Shown: piece by piece, positions 8,926-19,609 of the stretch | Layout of the letters: every line of letters begins with the position of its first letter | Position numbering within the stretch: the stretch's first letter is position 1 | DNA from: Drosophila persimilis | Lineage: Eukaryota; Arthropoda; Insecta; Diptera; Drosophilidae | Reading direction: 5' to 3' | DNA length: 64,000 nt | Assembly: GCF_003286085.1 (NCBI RefSeq) | Contig: NW_020825321.1 | Coordinates: 2,294,001 to 2,358,000 of the forward strand | Program-made: the position numbers and the translations under genes | The notes under the pieces: generated by a model | What the model was told of the DNA's origin: nothing | Databases searched by the model: none | The model's input: only the letters and a program-made list of their open reading frames with translations

Positions 8926-11847
8926 TAGGTTAGGTTAGGTTGAGGCGGCTGCCGGGCTCGCTCGGAGCCCGTCACACTTAGGCCGGTTTCGGCCCGTTGT
9001 GATACCGCATATGATCATTCCTTCCTGCGTTGTGAGACTTCCTGTCAGCAATTATCCCATCCAGATGCTCTCACAAAGTTGGCTATCCTCCTGGGACATA
9101 GTTTGGACATCTCTGAGATGTCGTGTAGAAAGGCTGCGCACAGGTGCTGTAGCCTTCTTCTGCTGAGAGCTGGGCAGGAGCAGAACAGATGTTCCACTGT
9201 CTCCCCCTCTTCCTCGTCTCTACAGCTGCGACAAAAATCGTTATGTGGGGCCCCCAGCCTGTTAGCGTGGGTGCCTATTAGCCAGTGTCCCGTGAGGGAA
9301 CGTATGACTACGCTGCACCTTTTCCTGCTTAACTTGAGGAGCTCGGAGGTGCGCTTCATGTCCATGGTCGGCCATGTTTGCCGAGTTGTGCGACATCGTG
9401 GCACTGTTTGCCACATATCGTTTTTTAGTCGCTTGTATTGCTCCCTTATAATGAGCTTACAGGTGGCCATTGGCATACAGATATCCTCCTTGTCTTGGAG
9501 AAGGGGGATTGTAGTGCCAGATCTGGCAAGCTCGTCCGCTATACAGTTGCCCTCGATGTCCCGGTGGCCCGGGACCCAAATCAGGCTAATAGCAAATTGC
9601 TGACCCATCTCGTGCAGAGATTTGCGGCAGTCTGCCACGGTGGCCGAGTTCGAGAAAATCGCACTAAGCGATTTGATCGCAGCCTGGTTGTCTTATGTTT
9701 AGCTGTTCAGAGTAGATTCCCCCTCCGACTCTGTCGTCCAGCTTTGATCCATCTGTGAAGATGTTATGGCCCCATTTGTGCCTGGGAGTCCCTCGAGCCA
9801 TTCGTCTCTGTGAGGGATGATTGTGTCGAAGGGAGTGACTGTGTACTCTCTTGGAACTTGGTAGTCTGTTTTTGAGGGGACGGTACTGCTATTATTTAAT
9901 ATGGCTGAGTGACCTATGCACTGTGTCACCCATTGATCTGAGTCTCTTAGACGTATTGCTGCTGCTTCTGCCCGTTCCTTTCCTGCGAGGTCAAGGCTCT
10001 GTAGGCATAGGATGGCATTTAGCGCATCATTTGGGGTGGTGCGAAGAGCTTCGCTGATACATAGGGCGGCAGTCCGCTGGACTTTGCCCAGTTGCTTGGT
10101 GATCGCCCTTTTCGATAGGGCCGGCCACCACACCGTAACTCCGTAGAGTAGTATTGGTCTAACTATAGCTTGATATATCCATTGGACTATGCTTGGGATC
10201 ATACCCCATCTTAGCCCAATAGCTTTTTTGCATGTGTAGAGTGCAGTCATTGCCTTCTTCACTCTGTCTTTGACATTCAGGTTCCAGTTAAGCTTCTTGT
10301 CAATTACCAACCCTAAGTAACTGGCTCTGTCGCTAAAGGAGAGCCTGCATCCTTGTAGTATTGGAGGGTTGAGGGGCGGGACCTTGTATTTATTTGTGAA
10401 TAATACGAGTTCCGTTTTTGAGGGATTTACTCCCAGACCGCGCGATTCTGTCCAATCCGACAGTTGCGCTAGCTTTGCGGTCATTAAGTCGCACAGTGTT
10501 TGGGGGTATTTCCTCGAGAAGATAATCGCAACGTCGTCCGCATAGGCCACGACTTTACAGCCCCCCCTTCTAGATCACATAGAATCTTGTTGACTGCTTG
10601 TTCCACAGAAGAGGAGACAGGACACCACTTTGCGTGGTGCCTCTGTTGACATACCTTGACTGGGCGGACGATCCCATCGATGATGTCACCGTCCTGCATG
10701 TGAGCAATTGATCAATGAGCATCACCAAGTGACGGTCCACCCCCAGGTCAGTCAGGGCTTCTGTAATGGCGCCCGGTACAACGTTGTTGAAAGCTCCCTC
10801 AATATCGAAAAAGGCTATGAGTGAGTACTCTTTGTGATGCAGAGATTTCTCTACCGCTGAGATCACTTCATGAAGAGCCGTTTCCGTGGATTTTCCTTTC
10901 CGGTAGGCATGCTGTGCGCCTGACAGCAACTGAGGGTGTATAGTTGCCCTCAGTTGCAGCCCGACGAGTCTCTCAAAGGTTCTGAGGAGGAAGGACGATA
11001 GGCTAATTGGTCTAAAGTCTTTTGCAGCTGAGTGCGAGGCTTTTCCAGCTTTGGGAATGAAGACTATCTTTGCCTTAAGCCATGTTCGCGGGATTGTACC
11101 CACAGCCAGTATCTTCCTGAAGATACCTTGTAGCCAGTTGATGGCCGTATCCCCGGACTTCTGAAGTTGGGCCGGGATTACCTGGTCTGGGCCTGGCGAT
11201 TTGAACGGGTTGAAGCTGTTTATTGCCCAGCTTATGTTAAGTTTTGTGAGGATGTGATCCATCGAGGTTACCGGTCCCTCTCCTGGAAGATGTACCGTCT
11301 CGATGGTTGTGCACCCTGGAAAATGCGTGTATAGTAGAATGTGCAGGGACTCCTCACTGGAGTTAGTCCACGTGCCGTCATTCCTTTTAAGATACCCTAC
11401 CGAGGGGTTAGTTTTTGAGAGAATCTTGCGAAGCCTTGCGGCCTCTGACGTTTCCTCAATTTCCGAGCAAAATTGTTGCCAAGAGGCCCTGTTTGCTTTC
11501 CTTGTTTCCTTTTTATATAGTGACAGACTGATTTTGTAGTCTGCCCAGTGGTGCTCCTCGTTCGCGCTTTTGGCAATGTTGAAGAGGGTCCTGCTGCTTT
11601 TACGTAGGATGTCTATTTGTTTTGGGTCTGTCTCTGTGTGATCGTCGGGTGCTTCGATCTCCGAGGCAGCGTCCTGCTCGACTGGCTTGTCGACAGGACG
11701 TGCCCCGGCCGCTGCATCCGACTTGTAGACCTTTACGGTCACAGAACTGAACCCAAAATTGAGCTCGCCTTTGGCAGCCTCAATCGGGGCCAGCGACTCT
11801 TTGTTGAGGACGACCACCGCCAATATATATATCACCGCCACCGTCAA
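8926..11847 (-). mobile_element. LOA/R1-type LINE, deleted and frameshifted (LOA-2)
   Basis: A second LINE of this type on the minus strand. From 5' to 3' it shows a piece resembling an ORF1 C-terminus (near 11680-11840), then the EN-RT linker with no endonuclease domain. RT follows with FFDIEGAFNN (motif A, near 10815) and a motif B ending SPLLWN, then a frameshift near 10596, YADD near 10540 (MAYADDVAII), thumb and connector. RNase H has its middle missing: GSKLDDRVGGG is followed too soon by WVPGHRDIEGN. A Cys/His finger (CRSC, then HLFCSC) ends the protein. The 3' end is again three TTAGG units (about 8925-8940) after a GC-rich 3' UTR. It cannot be functional. Its 5' edge abuts a 5'-truncated LINE-B with no gap. 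Confidence 0.75.
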
Positions 11848-14477
11848 TATCAGAACGTTCGCAGTTTGTTGGGCAAATTGCGTCAAATTCATACAAATAC
11901 TGCGTCCTTTGATTTCGATGCCATCGCGTTTACCGAAACCTGGTTTAACTCCTCTGTCAATGATCATGAAATTTTCGTTGATAGTTACACTCTTTATAGA
12001 ATGGACCGCCCATCTTTTGCAGGTGGGGTTCTGATTGCAGTTAAATCTGTTTTCTCATCTGAGTTATTCCCATTCAATAACATCCATGGAATTGAATTTC
12101 TTGCAGTCAAAGTTCGTGTTGGCTCCGCATTTTTATATTTAACCTACTCTTACATTCCTCCCAGGTCTGAAGCTGAGCTTTACTTACACCACCTCTCAGC
12201 AATTAATACTGTCGTATCTGCATTAGGGTGCAATGATCGAATTATTGTCATGGGGGACTTTAACCTCCCATTTCTTTCTTGGCTGCCTTGTGATGACGCT
12301 AACCTGTTGTTTCCCAATTGTCATAATGACTTTATCAATGGGCTAACGGATAGTTCACTTGTCCAAATTAATGCCGTTAAAAACATTAGGGACAGACTTC
12401 TTGACCTCGTTTTTGTTAACGATGGTTCTCTTGCTACGGTATCTAGAGCAAGCCCAATATCACTCCCTGAAGATCCTTACCATCCAACTTTGTTGATATC
12501 CCTGGAGTGTACACAATCTGGAGGTGCTGACAGTTAAATACTTTAAAAATAATAAATCCCGGCTCTATAAAAAGTACCAGAAGTCGGGCTCCATGTCGGC
12601 TTTAGCTCTATACTCCCCCGCTCGCTCTCTGTTCCTTGCCGTTAATTGTCAGGATTATAATCATTACCTTTCATAATGTGGTAGTGACTTTCGTAGTGAT
12701 CCTAAAAAATTCTATTCGTTCGTTAACTCTAAGCGTAAGTCAAACGCTTTTCCTGCGTCCCGTCATTACCAGAACAAAGCAGAAGCTTCTGCTGTTGGTA
12801 TTGAAAATTTATTCGCTACCTTTTTCCCAACAACGTACTCGTCTCAAACTTACAACGCATCCACTCCGTATTCGTATCAGCTACCTCAAGCTAACAGCAT
12901 TTTTCTGCCCTTTTTCGAGGAAAGCGTTGTTCTGGAAGGTTTGTCATCTATGGACATATCGTTTTCTGCGGGTCCAGATAAGGTACCAAGTTGCACTTTA
13001 AAACACTGTTCGCAGTGCCTTTGCAAACCCTTGACCTTTCTCTTCAAATTCTCTTTGGAACAGTCTTGTCTCCCAGTAATTTTTAATGGGTCCTACATCA
13101 TTCCGCTTCACAAAAAAGGTTCAAGATCAAATATTGAAAACTATCGCGGTATCGCAAAGCTTTCTGTCATCCCGAAGCTTTTTGAGTTCCTGGTCACCCG
13201 GCAACTGCAAAATCTTTGTTGCAGCTTGATATCTCCGTCGCAACACGGTTTTTTCAGACATCGTTCCACATCGACTTACCTTCTTGAGTTTTCTAACTTA
13301 TTCCACAGTGGTTTTCAAATTGATCTCTGATCCATGCTCTGCTTATTCACAACCTCTCTTTATTAGGGTTCCCAACGAATATTCTAGATTGGATTTTGTC
13401 CTATATCTCTAACCGTACTCAACGTGTTTTTTTTTCTAACGTGTTGTCAAATATTGTTAATGTTACTTCAGGAGTGCCACAGGGAAGTCGTCTGGGCCCG
13501 CTTCTGTTTATTTTATTTGCGAATGACCTTCCTCAAGATATAACATACTCTACTACACTAATGTATGCTGATGATGTTAAAATCTGTCTTTCTTACTCTG
13601 ATTGGTATTTGCACACACGCCTTCAACTTGATCTAAGTGAACTACTATTGTGGTTTTCAACTAATCTTCTTTTTCTGAACCTTTCCAAATTCAAACTTAT
13701 GACATTTTACCGTCGCGCTCCTCATTTTGTCCCATATGTTCTAGGAAATCATGTCCTTGAGCGAATTTCGAGTTCAAATGACCTCGGAGTCCTTTTTGAT
13801 CATAAGATGTGTTTTAACACCCATATAGCTGCAACTGTAAATAAAGCTAAGGGTGTTTTAGCGTTCATTAAGCGTTGGTCCAAGGAGTTTGACGAGCCGT
13901 ACGTTACGAAACAACTGTACATCTCGTTAGTACGTCCTATATTGGAGTATTGTTCTTGTGTGTGGAGCCCGCAGTATAAAGTACAGCAGGCTGTTATTGA
14001 ATCCGTGCAAAAGCAATTTTTAATTTTTGCCCTTCGGAACTTTAACTGGGACTCGGTTAGAATCTTGCCCAACCGGTCTAGGCTAAATCTTATTGACCTG
14101 CCGTCGTTGCACCATCGCAGAATATGCAATGGCGTAATGTTCGTGCACAAGCTCCTTCTCGGGACTGTTGACTCCCAAACTCTCTTGGGTCAGATTGACT
14201 TGGCCGTTCCATCTAGACCTACCCGTACTTTTAGGCCTATCCGTCTACCCATATGCAGGTCTAATTATGCTGATCATTAACCTTTTAGGGTTTTATGCCA
14301 TAATTATAACTCCCTCTGCCAAACCCTATCCCCTGAACTGTCTCTTAAACTAATTGCATGCAATATTTATAATCACTTCAATTTAGCTAACTTTTAGCTT
14401 CACTTTTTCCTCCTTTAGTAACTAAGTACCATTATTAACAGATAATTTGTTAATTTAATAAATAAATAAATAAAAAA
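11848..14477 (+). mobile_element. LINE-B copy, 5'-truncated (CR1-type)
   Basis: It matches the minus-strand LINE-B at 38608-43177, starting in the endonuclease domain (NVRSLLGKLRQ). It then has AFTETWF, MGDFNLP near 12250 (endonuclease Asp/Asn), PEDPYHPTL, the linker FVNSKRK, and RT through SGVPQGSRLGP near 13470 and MYADDVKIC near 13561. Several lesions break it: loss of about 60 codons after 12530, frame changes between 12636 and 13000, and loss of the RT motif A segment near 13330. It ends with TAAATAAATAAATAAA and an A-run (14455-14477), the LINE-B tail. ORF1 is absent. Confidence 0.8.
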
Positions 14478-15103
14478 AGAAACGGAATTCCTAGGCCATG
14501 TTGTAACAACTAACGGCATAGTACCTAATCCAAAGAAAATATCTGCTATAATAAACTTCCCCATACCCAATACAACTACAAAAATAAAATCATTCATAGG
14601 TTTATGTGGACTTTATAGGAAATTCATTGCCAATTTCGCTAACATAGCAAAACCAATGACACTTAAATTAAAGAAACGAGCTGTCATAGACCCAACCGAG
14701 GAAAAATACGTCGAGGCCTTCGAAAAGTTAAAAGTACCTATCACCTCAAACTCCCCAGATTTCAACAAAATGTTCACGGTAACAACCGATGCAAGTAACA
14801 TTGCATTAGGAGCGGTGTTGTCACAAGACCACAAACCAATTTGCTACGCAAGTAGAACCTTAAACGAGCATGAAATCAATTATTAAGCAATAGAAAAGGA
14901 ATTACTAGCTATAGTTTGGGCAACTAAGTATTTCAGATCATACCTGTTTGGTAGAACGTTTGAGATGTTAAGTGATCATAAACCCTTGATTTGGTTGAAT
15001 AACCTCAAGAAACCAAATATGAAGCTACAACGATGGAAGGTCAAATGAAATGAATTTGACTTCAAAATAAAATATTTACCAGGAAAGGAGAACCATGTAG
15101 CCG
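14478..15103 (+). pseudogene. pol: gypsy pol, RT end and RNase H (copy B)
   Basis: This repeats the sequence at 8178-8815 with scattered substitutions and a small deletion near 14750, where about a dozen bases of copy A are missing. It starts directly at the A-rich tail of LINE-B. It covers the end of RT and RNase H ([13 protein letters not shown] near 14777). The TAA at 14884-14886 matches the one in copy A. After GTAGCCGATG (about 15100) it departs from copy A, which shows a deletion joining the RNase H tether to sequence upstream of the integrase. Confidence 0.8.
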
Positions 15104-16043
15104 ATGACAGAGTCATTAGCGAAAAATATAATAAAGGAATATGTGTGTACCAAAAAGAGCGCACTATATTTCCATAATGATGTAGACTTCCCACTGTTCC
15201 AAAGGGCATTCCTGGAGATAATCAGTCCCAATCACTTGACTAAACTGATTAGATCCAGTACCAAACTCATAGATATTCCGAACTACTCCGAATTCAAGGA
15301 ACAAATATTGAAGAATCATAAAGAGCTACTTCACCCAGATATCGAAAAGACCACTATTTGGCTTAAAGGAAAATTATACTACCCCGATTATCAAAAGTTA
15401 ATCCAAAATATCATCAATGAATGTCCTACGTGCAACGTTGCTAAAACAGAGCATCGTAACACCAATCTAACCTTCGAAATCACCCCTGAAATACAAAATA
15501 TCAGAGAAAAGTATGTATTGGATTTCTATTTGGTAGGCAATCAACAATTCCTATCATGCATCGATGTACATTCTAAATTCGCTACCCTTGTAGAAGTTAA
15601 GAGTTGTGACTGGTTAGAAACAAAGAGAGCCATCATAAAAGTTTTTAACGAAATGGGCAAGCCACAGGGAATTAAAGCCGACAAAGATTCAGCCTTTATG
15701 TGCGCAGCATTGCAAGCATGGTTGGATGCGGAAGATGTGAAAATCGAAATCACTACCAGTAGTGATTTGGTGTAGATACTACATAAAACGATCAATGAGA
15801 AATGAAGAATTTTTTCAAGCGAGGATAACATAGAGAACAGGCTCACAAAATTCGAGTTAATTCTATACATATAAAACTGTTCATAATACTACAAAAAGAT
15901 CCCCAGTTGATATCTTCCTGTACGGCGGACTACCAGATTATAACTCCCAACTGACTAAAGTTAGGAAGATCAATCATTTGAATAACGATAGAATCGACTT
16001 TGAAGTAGACAAACGCTACAAGAGTGCACCCCTAGTTATCGAA
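15104..16043 (+). pseudogene. pol: gypsy integrase (copy B), truncated
   Basis: The open frame of 223 codons covers the N-terminal zinc-binding part (HKELLHP, then CPTCNVAKTEH near 15425). It also covers the catalytic core, with an Asp in CIDVHSKFATL near 15560 and another in KADKDSAFM near 15678. A TAG at about 15773 ends it before the third acidic residue. Weak similarity to a C-terminal integrase region continues out of frame to about 16043 (for example the RKINHLNNDRIDF-like stretch). It belongs to the 17.6/297 group by position and neighbours. Integration activity is not possible as it stands. Confidence 0.75.
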
Positions 16044-16063
16044 TAAATCGAATAAAAGTAAAT

Positions 16064-17471
16064 ATGATAATTGCAGAGTACCCGAAGAGAGTACTGGGAA
16101 TCTGGAGCTACAACATGATTAAGATTATAATCTTACTAATGTTCACCGTCCTACAGTCTACCGGACAGAATATAGAGATAGATCCCATCAACTCAAGGAA
16201 TGGATATCTCATATTCAAAACAAATAACATTAATATACCCATTAATTATGCATATTATTATTTAACAATTAATATAACAAAAACAGATGAAACATATCAG
16301 AGTTTACTAGACTAGGCAACACAATTTAATAACGTAATCCAAGTTCAATATTTAGTCGAGAAATTGCAACGTGAATTCAACGGCATAAAAATAGCCAAAA
16401 GAAACAAAAGAGGCCTTATAAATGCATTAGGCACAATTTATAAATATCTATTTGTAACGTTAAATCAAGATGATAAAGTCGAACTAGAAGGGAAAATAGA
16501 CAATCTTTCTCGCCACAGTGCTCAAGCTAACGAATTAAACTTAATAATTTAAGCAGTAAATTCTGGCATAGAAGTGGTCAATAAATCAAACAAGGATAAT
16601 GATAGAAATAAGCAATTAGAAATACTAATATTTAACCTTCAACATTTTACTGAGTACATAGAGGATATTGAATTAGGCATTCAGCTAACAAGATTAGGGA
16701 TTTTTAATCCAAAATCATTAAAGCAGGATTACCTGAAACACATAGATTCAGAGAAATTATTAAATATCAAAACATCTACCTGGTTGAAATCAGACACTAC
16801 AACATCCCACGAGAGATAAGAAATATTCCTATACTTCAAATTGTCCCATATCCAGATGAAGACAATAACATTCTCACTGACCTATCGCAAAAGAATTATT
16901 ACGTTCTAGAAAACGAGGTATATGAGAAAGAATCAAAACGAAAAATATATATATCAGCAATAGCAATAGCAACAAAATGTCCATACACCAAATCACACCA
17001 AAACTTTCAAATAAGTTTCATAGAACCCAATATATTGTTAACTTGGAAATTACCAAAAACCATATTAAACCAAGATTGCCTAACCAAGAAATAAAAGTAG
17101 AAGGCAACGCATTAATAAAAATATATAATTGCAGTGTACAATTAAATTAATTCTTAATATCTAACTCAATACCAGAATTTGCACAAAGCATATACATCAA
17201 CAATAATGTAACAAAAATTAAACCATTGTCTTATTTGCAAACCAAAGAAATCGTAATAGAAAATACGCGATTAAATAATGTATTAAATGCAAGCTCAATA
17301 CTGCTATTTGTCATAATCATAATAGGGTTAAGTTACAAATTGTTTAATCTAAGTAAGAGCAATAAGGCTAAACCCGACTCACACATAGAAACATCTTTAG
17401 ACGAAGACGGGGAATCCCCAGCGTGCACAGTTTTAGATGCACTTGAACTATATCCAAGGATAATCGCCTGA
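16064..17471 (+). pseudogene. env: errantivirus-type env, decayed
   Basis: Several short open pieces in series (16064-16315, 16364-16552, 16574-16819, 17226-17471) occupy the env position between integrase and the 3' LTR. The first carries an N-terminal hydrophobic signal-like stretch (IIILLMFTVLQ). The piece at 16364 has a basic KRNKRG, the sort of site where such envelopes are cleaved. The last has a hydrophobic membrane span (ILLFVIIIIGL) and a charged tail. Stops near 16313 and 16550 and frame loss between 16820 and 17226 break it. I describe only the remnants. The role in errantiviruses is membrane fusion. Confidence 0.65.
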
Positions 17472-17485
17472 GGACAGGCTTAAAT

Positions 17486-17498
17486 CTAACGATGGGGG
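17486..17498 (+). promoter_or_regulatory. Polypurine tract before 3' LTR
   Basis: A short purine run (GATGGGGG) lies directly before the AGTGACAT that opens the LTR, where plus-strand priming occurs in LTR elements. Confidence 0.55.
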
Positions 17499-18192
17499 AG
17501 TGACATATCTATAGTCCATGCTCCGCATACCCTTATCTGTGTCTGTTACCCTGCACCCACATACTACAAACAATCCAATACCCTCAGCCTCGAATACCCT
17601 CAGCAAGTGGACCACTTGTAGCCGATAGCCGGCAATGTAAACAAACACCCTAAGCTAGGAGTCGAGCATAAAACAATAGAAGCCGCGTATCCAGCCGCAC
17701 TAGAATCACGCCACCCTCCAGAGATCAATTACTAATCGATTCTCAAGAACCACGCCATCCTAGCTCACCAATCAGAATTGGGCACAAAACCAAGGAGGCC
17801 ACATTCTCAGCCACCCCCAGGTAATGCAACACCGATCATACGCAGCGGAAGCCTTTCATCAAAAGCTGCATTTCCTACATACCGATCGAGGCACATACAG
17901 CCGCCTTTCCCACACATCGATCGAGTCCGTACTCCATCACCGAAGCAGAAGCCGAAGCCAACGCCTCCGAATCCAAATCCTAGCATCGTAATATAAATCT
18001 AAGTAGGCAGTTCAGTTCTGTTCAAGACAAACGTCAATCGCGACACCGTCGGAGAATTCACCCAAGTTAATTCCCTTCAAGACATCTTACCTCAGTCATT
18101 GCCGGGGAAACTAACTAACAATTGTACGCTAAGTTTAAGTAAATAAATAAATCTTTTTTAAAACTTAAACTCGAGTTTCGCATATTTAACTA
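17499..18192 (+). repeat. 3' LTR of gypsy (17.6/297-type) element
   Basis: It starts AGTGACATATCTATAG and ends CATATTTAACT before a TATATATA run. Both ends match the LTR at 2892-3220, but it is about 365 bp longer. The extra middle includes TATAAATC near 17993 with CAGTTCAGTTC about 20 bases later, a plausible TATA box and initiator. An AATAAATAAATC poly(A) signal lies near 18140. Target-like TATATA sequence flanks both outer LTRs of the composite, as these elements prefer. Confidence 0.8.
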
Positions 18193-18291
18193 TATATATA
18201 TATTAAGCCAACGAACAGTTCTGTCAACTACACCATACCTCGTGATCCGAGTTTCAATTAAGACCGAGTGGCAGGAGTAATTACCCGATCG
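18193..18291. other. Unassigned flank between gypsy LTR and LINE-A
   Basis: About 100 bp starting with a TATATA run. No coding frame or known repeat was recognised. It may be the original target DNA of the gypsy insertion. Confidence 0.3.
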
Positions 18292-18795
18292 TTCGTTCTC
18301 TTTCGTAGTGATCAGACGCGTTTTTGTTTTGCGCTCCGCATTTTTTCCTTTTGTTTTGAATAAACAGCCGGTGTTTTTCTAAATAAACTTTAATTAACTT
18401 CCTAACCAGCCAACAATCTGGAAACCTATTCTATTCCGCGAGAGCATGCCTTTTGATTTGTGTTAAAACATTATTTAACTTTTTATTTTTTGGCGTCGGC
18501 TTGTCGTGTTTGGGTTGTTGCAGTGAGTGAGTACGCATTAAATTGCATTGCAGTCCGCTCTCGTCTGGTAACTTTTGTTGTGTTATCACTCTCTCCCTAT
18601 CACCTAAACTTAAATAACTGTTTTTTCTCTCTCGCTCTCATAACTTTCTGTTCAGTAGCTCTCTCTCTCTCTCTCTCATTAGCTGCTGCTGAAACTGTTC
18701 TCCTCTCCTCCTATTAGCGTTTGTCTGGCACACTGGTTTGATAGCCATTCGTTTTGAAATATTATTTGATTTTAATTTTGTTTAAATTTTTTATT

Positions 18796-19500
18796 ATGGA
18801 GTTAACTGTTGTATGTGCTAAAAAATCATGCAATAAGCAGATCACCCACGATCAGCCGATTATCCCCTGCTGGCTCTGCGACAGCGTAGTGCACGCAAAC
18901 TGCGCTGGATTTTCTGGCCTTGTGAGTGATGCCATTTCAAAGCGTAATGGTTCGCACTACAGTTGCGAGGCATGCCGTGCGGTGGAGAAAGACATGGTAG
19001 CTTTTATCGGGCAGACGCGGAGTGGCTTTAAGGAGCTGCCCGTTGGTTTTAAAAACCAATACGATCGGCTCCTAGCCATGGAGGCTCAGTTTAACGGTTT
19101 AAAACTGCTGAATGAGTCTCCGAGGCACAAAAAGATCACTCCGCGGGATCTGCAAGTGCCAACCGTCACTCAGCCGTGCGCCGCCGAAAAACTGACTTCG
19201 ACCACTCCAAGTGTGCAGCAGTTGATCTCGTTTGCCACTCCAAGAGCAACGACAGCTGCTGGCGATGCAGATTCGGTTGCCGAATTCATCGTTTCGGAGA
19301 ATGTGCAGCCAAGTACGTCTGCAGCGTCCGTGTCCGTAGCGTCCGCAAGCTCACTAGTTGTCCCGTCCATCCCGATCCCACCAGTAAATAGGCGTTTCGG
19401 ACCTCCGGATATTGCCACCACAGGTACAAGGCCTGTGGTGACCAAACCACTAGTGGGAGTCCCACCAAAACGACAAGTTTTTGTAAGCAATTACATCTAA
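18796..19500 (+). pseudogene. LINE-A ORF1 (PHD-like finger protein), truncated
   Basis: I chose the ATG at 18796 because the same MEF/MEL-VVCAKK start opens ORF1 of copy 2. The N-terminus has Cys/His pairs (CAKKSC, CWLCDSVVHANC, CEAC) that fit a PHD-like zinc finger of CR1 ORF1 proteins. A Ser/Thr/Pro/Ala-rich middle follows. The frame ends early at SNYI (19500). Compared with the 337-residue copy 2 protein, a deletion removes the C-terminal domain that follows RQVFVS. The protein would act in the LINE ribonucleoprotein. Confidence 0.7.
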
Positions 19501-19609
19501 TTGCTTTTATTCAAAGCAGACACACCATAACACTTACAAATCATCCCAATGCGCCATCCTCATCTTCCCGTCCTGCTTCCACCCTTCCAAAAAACTAACT
19601 TCTCTTAGT

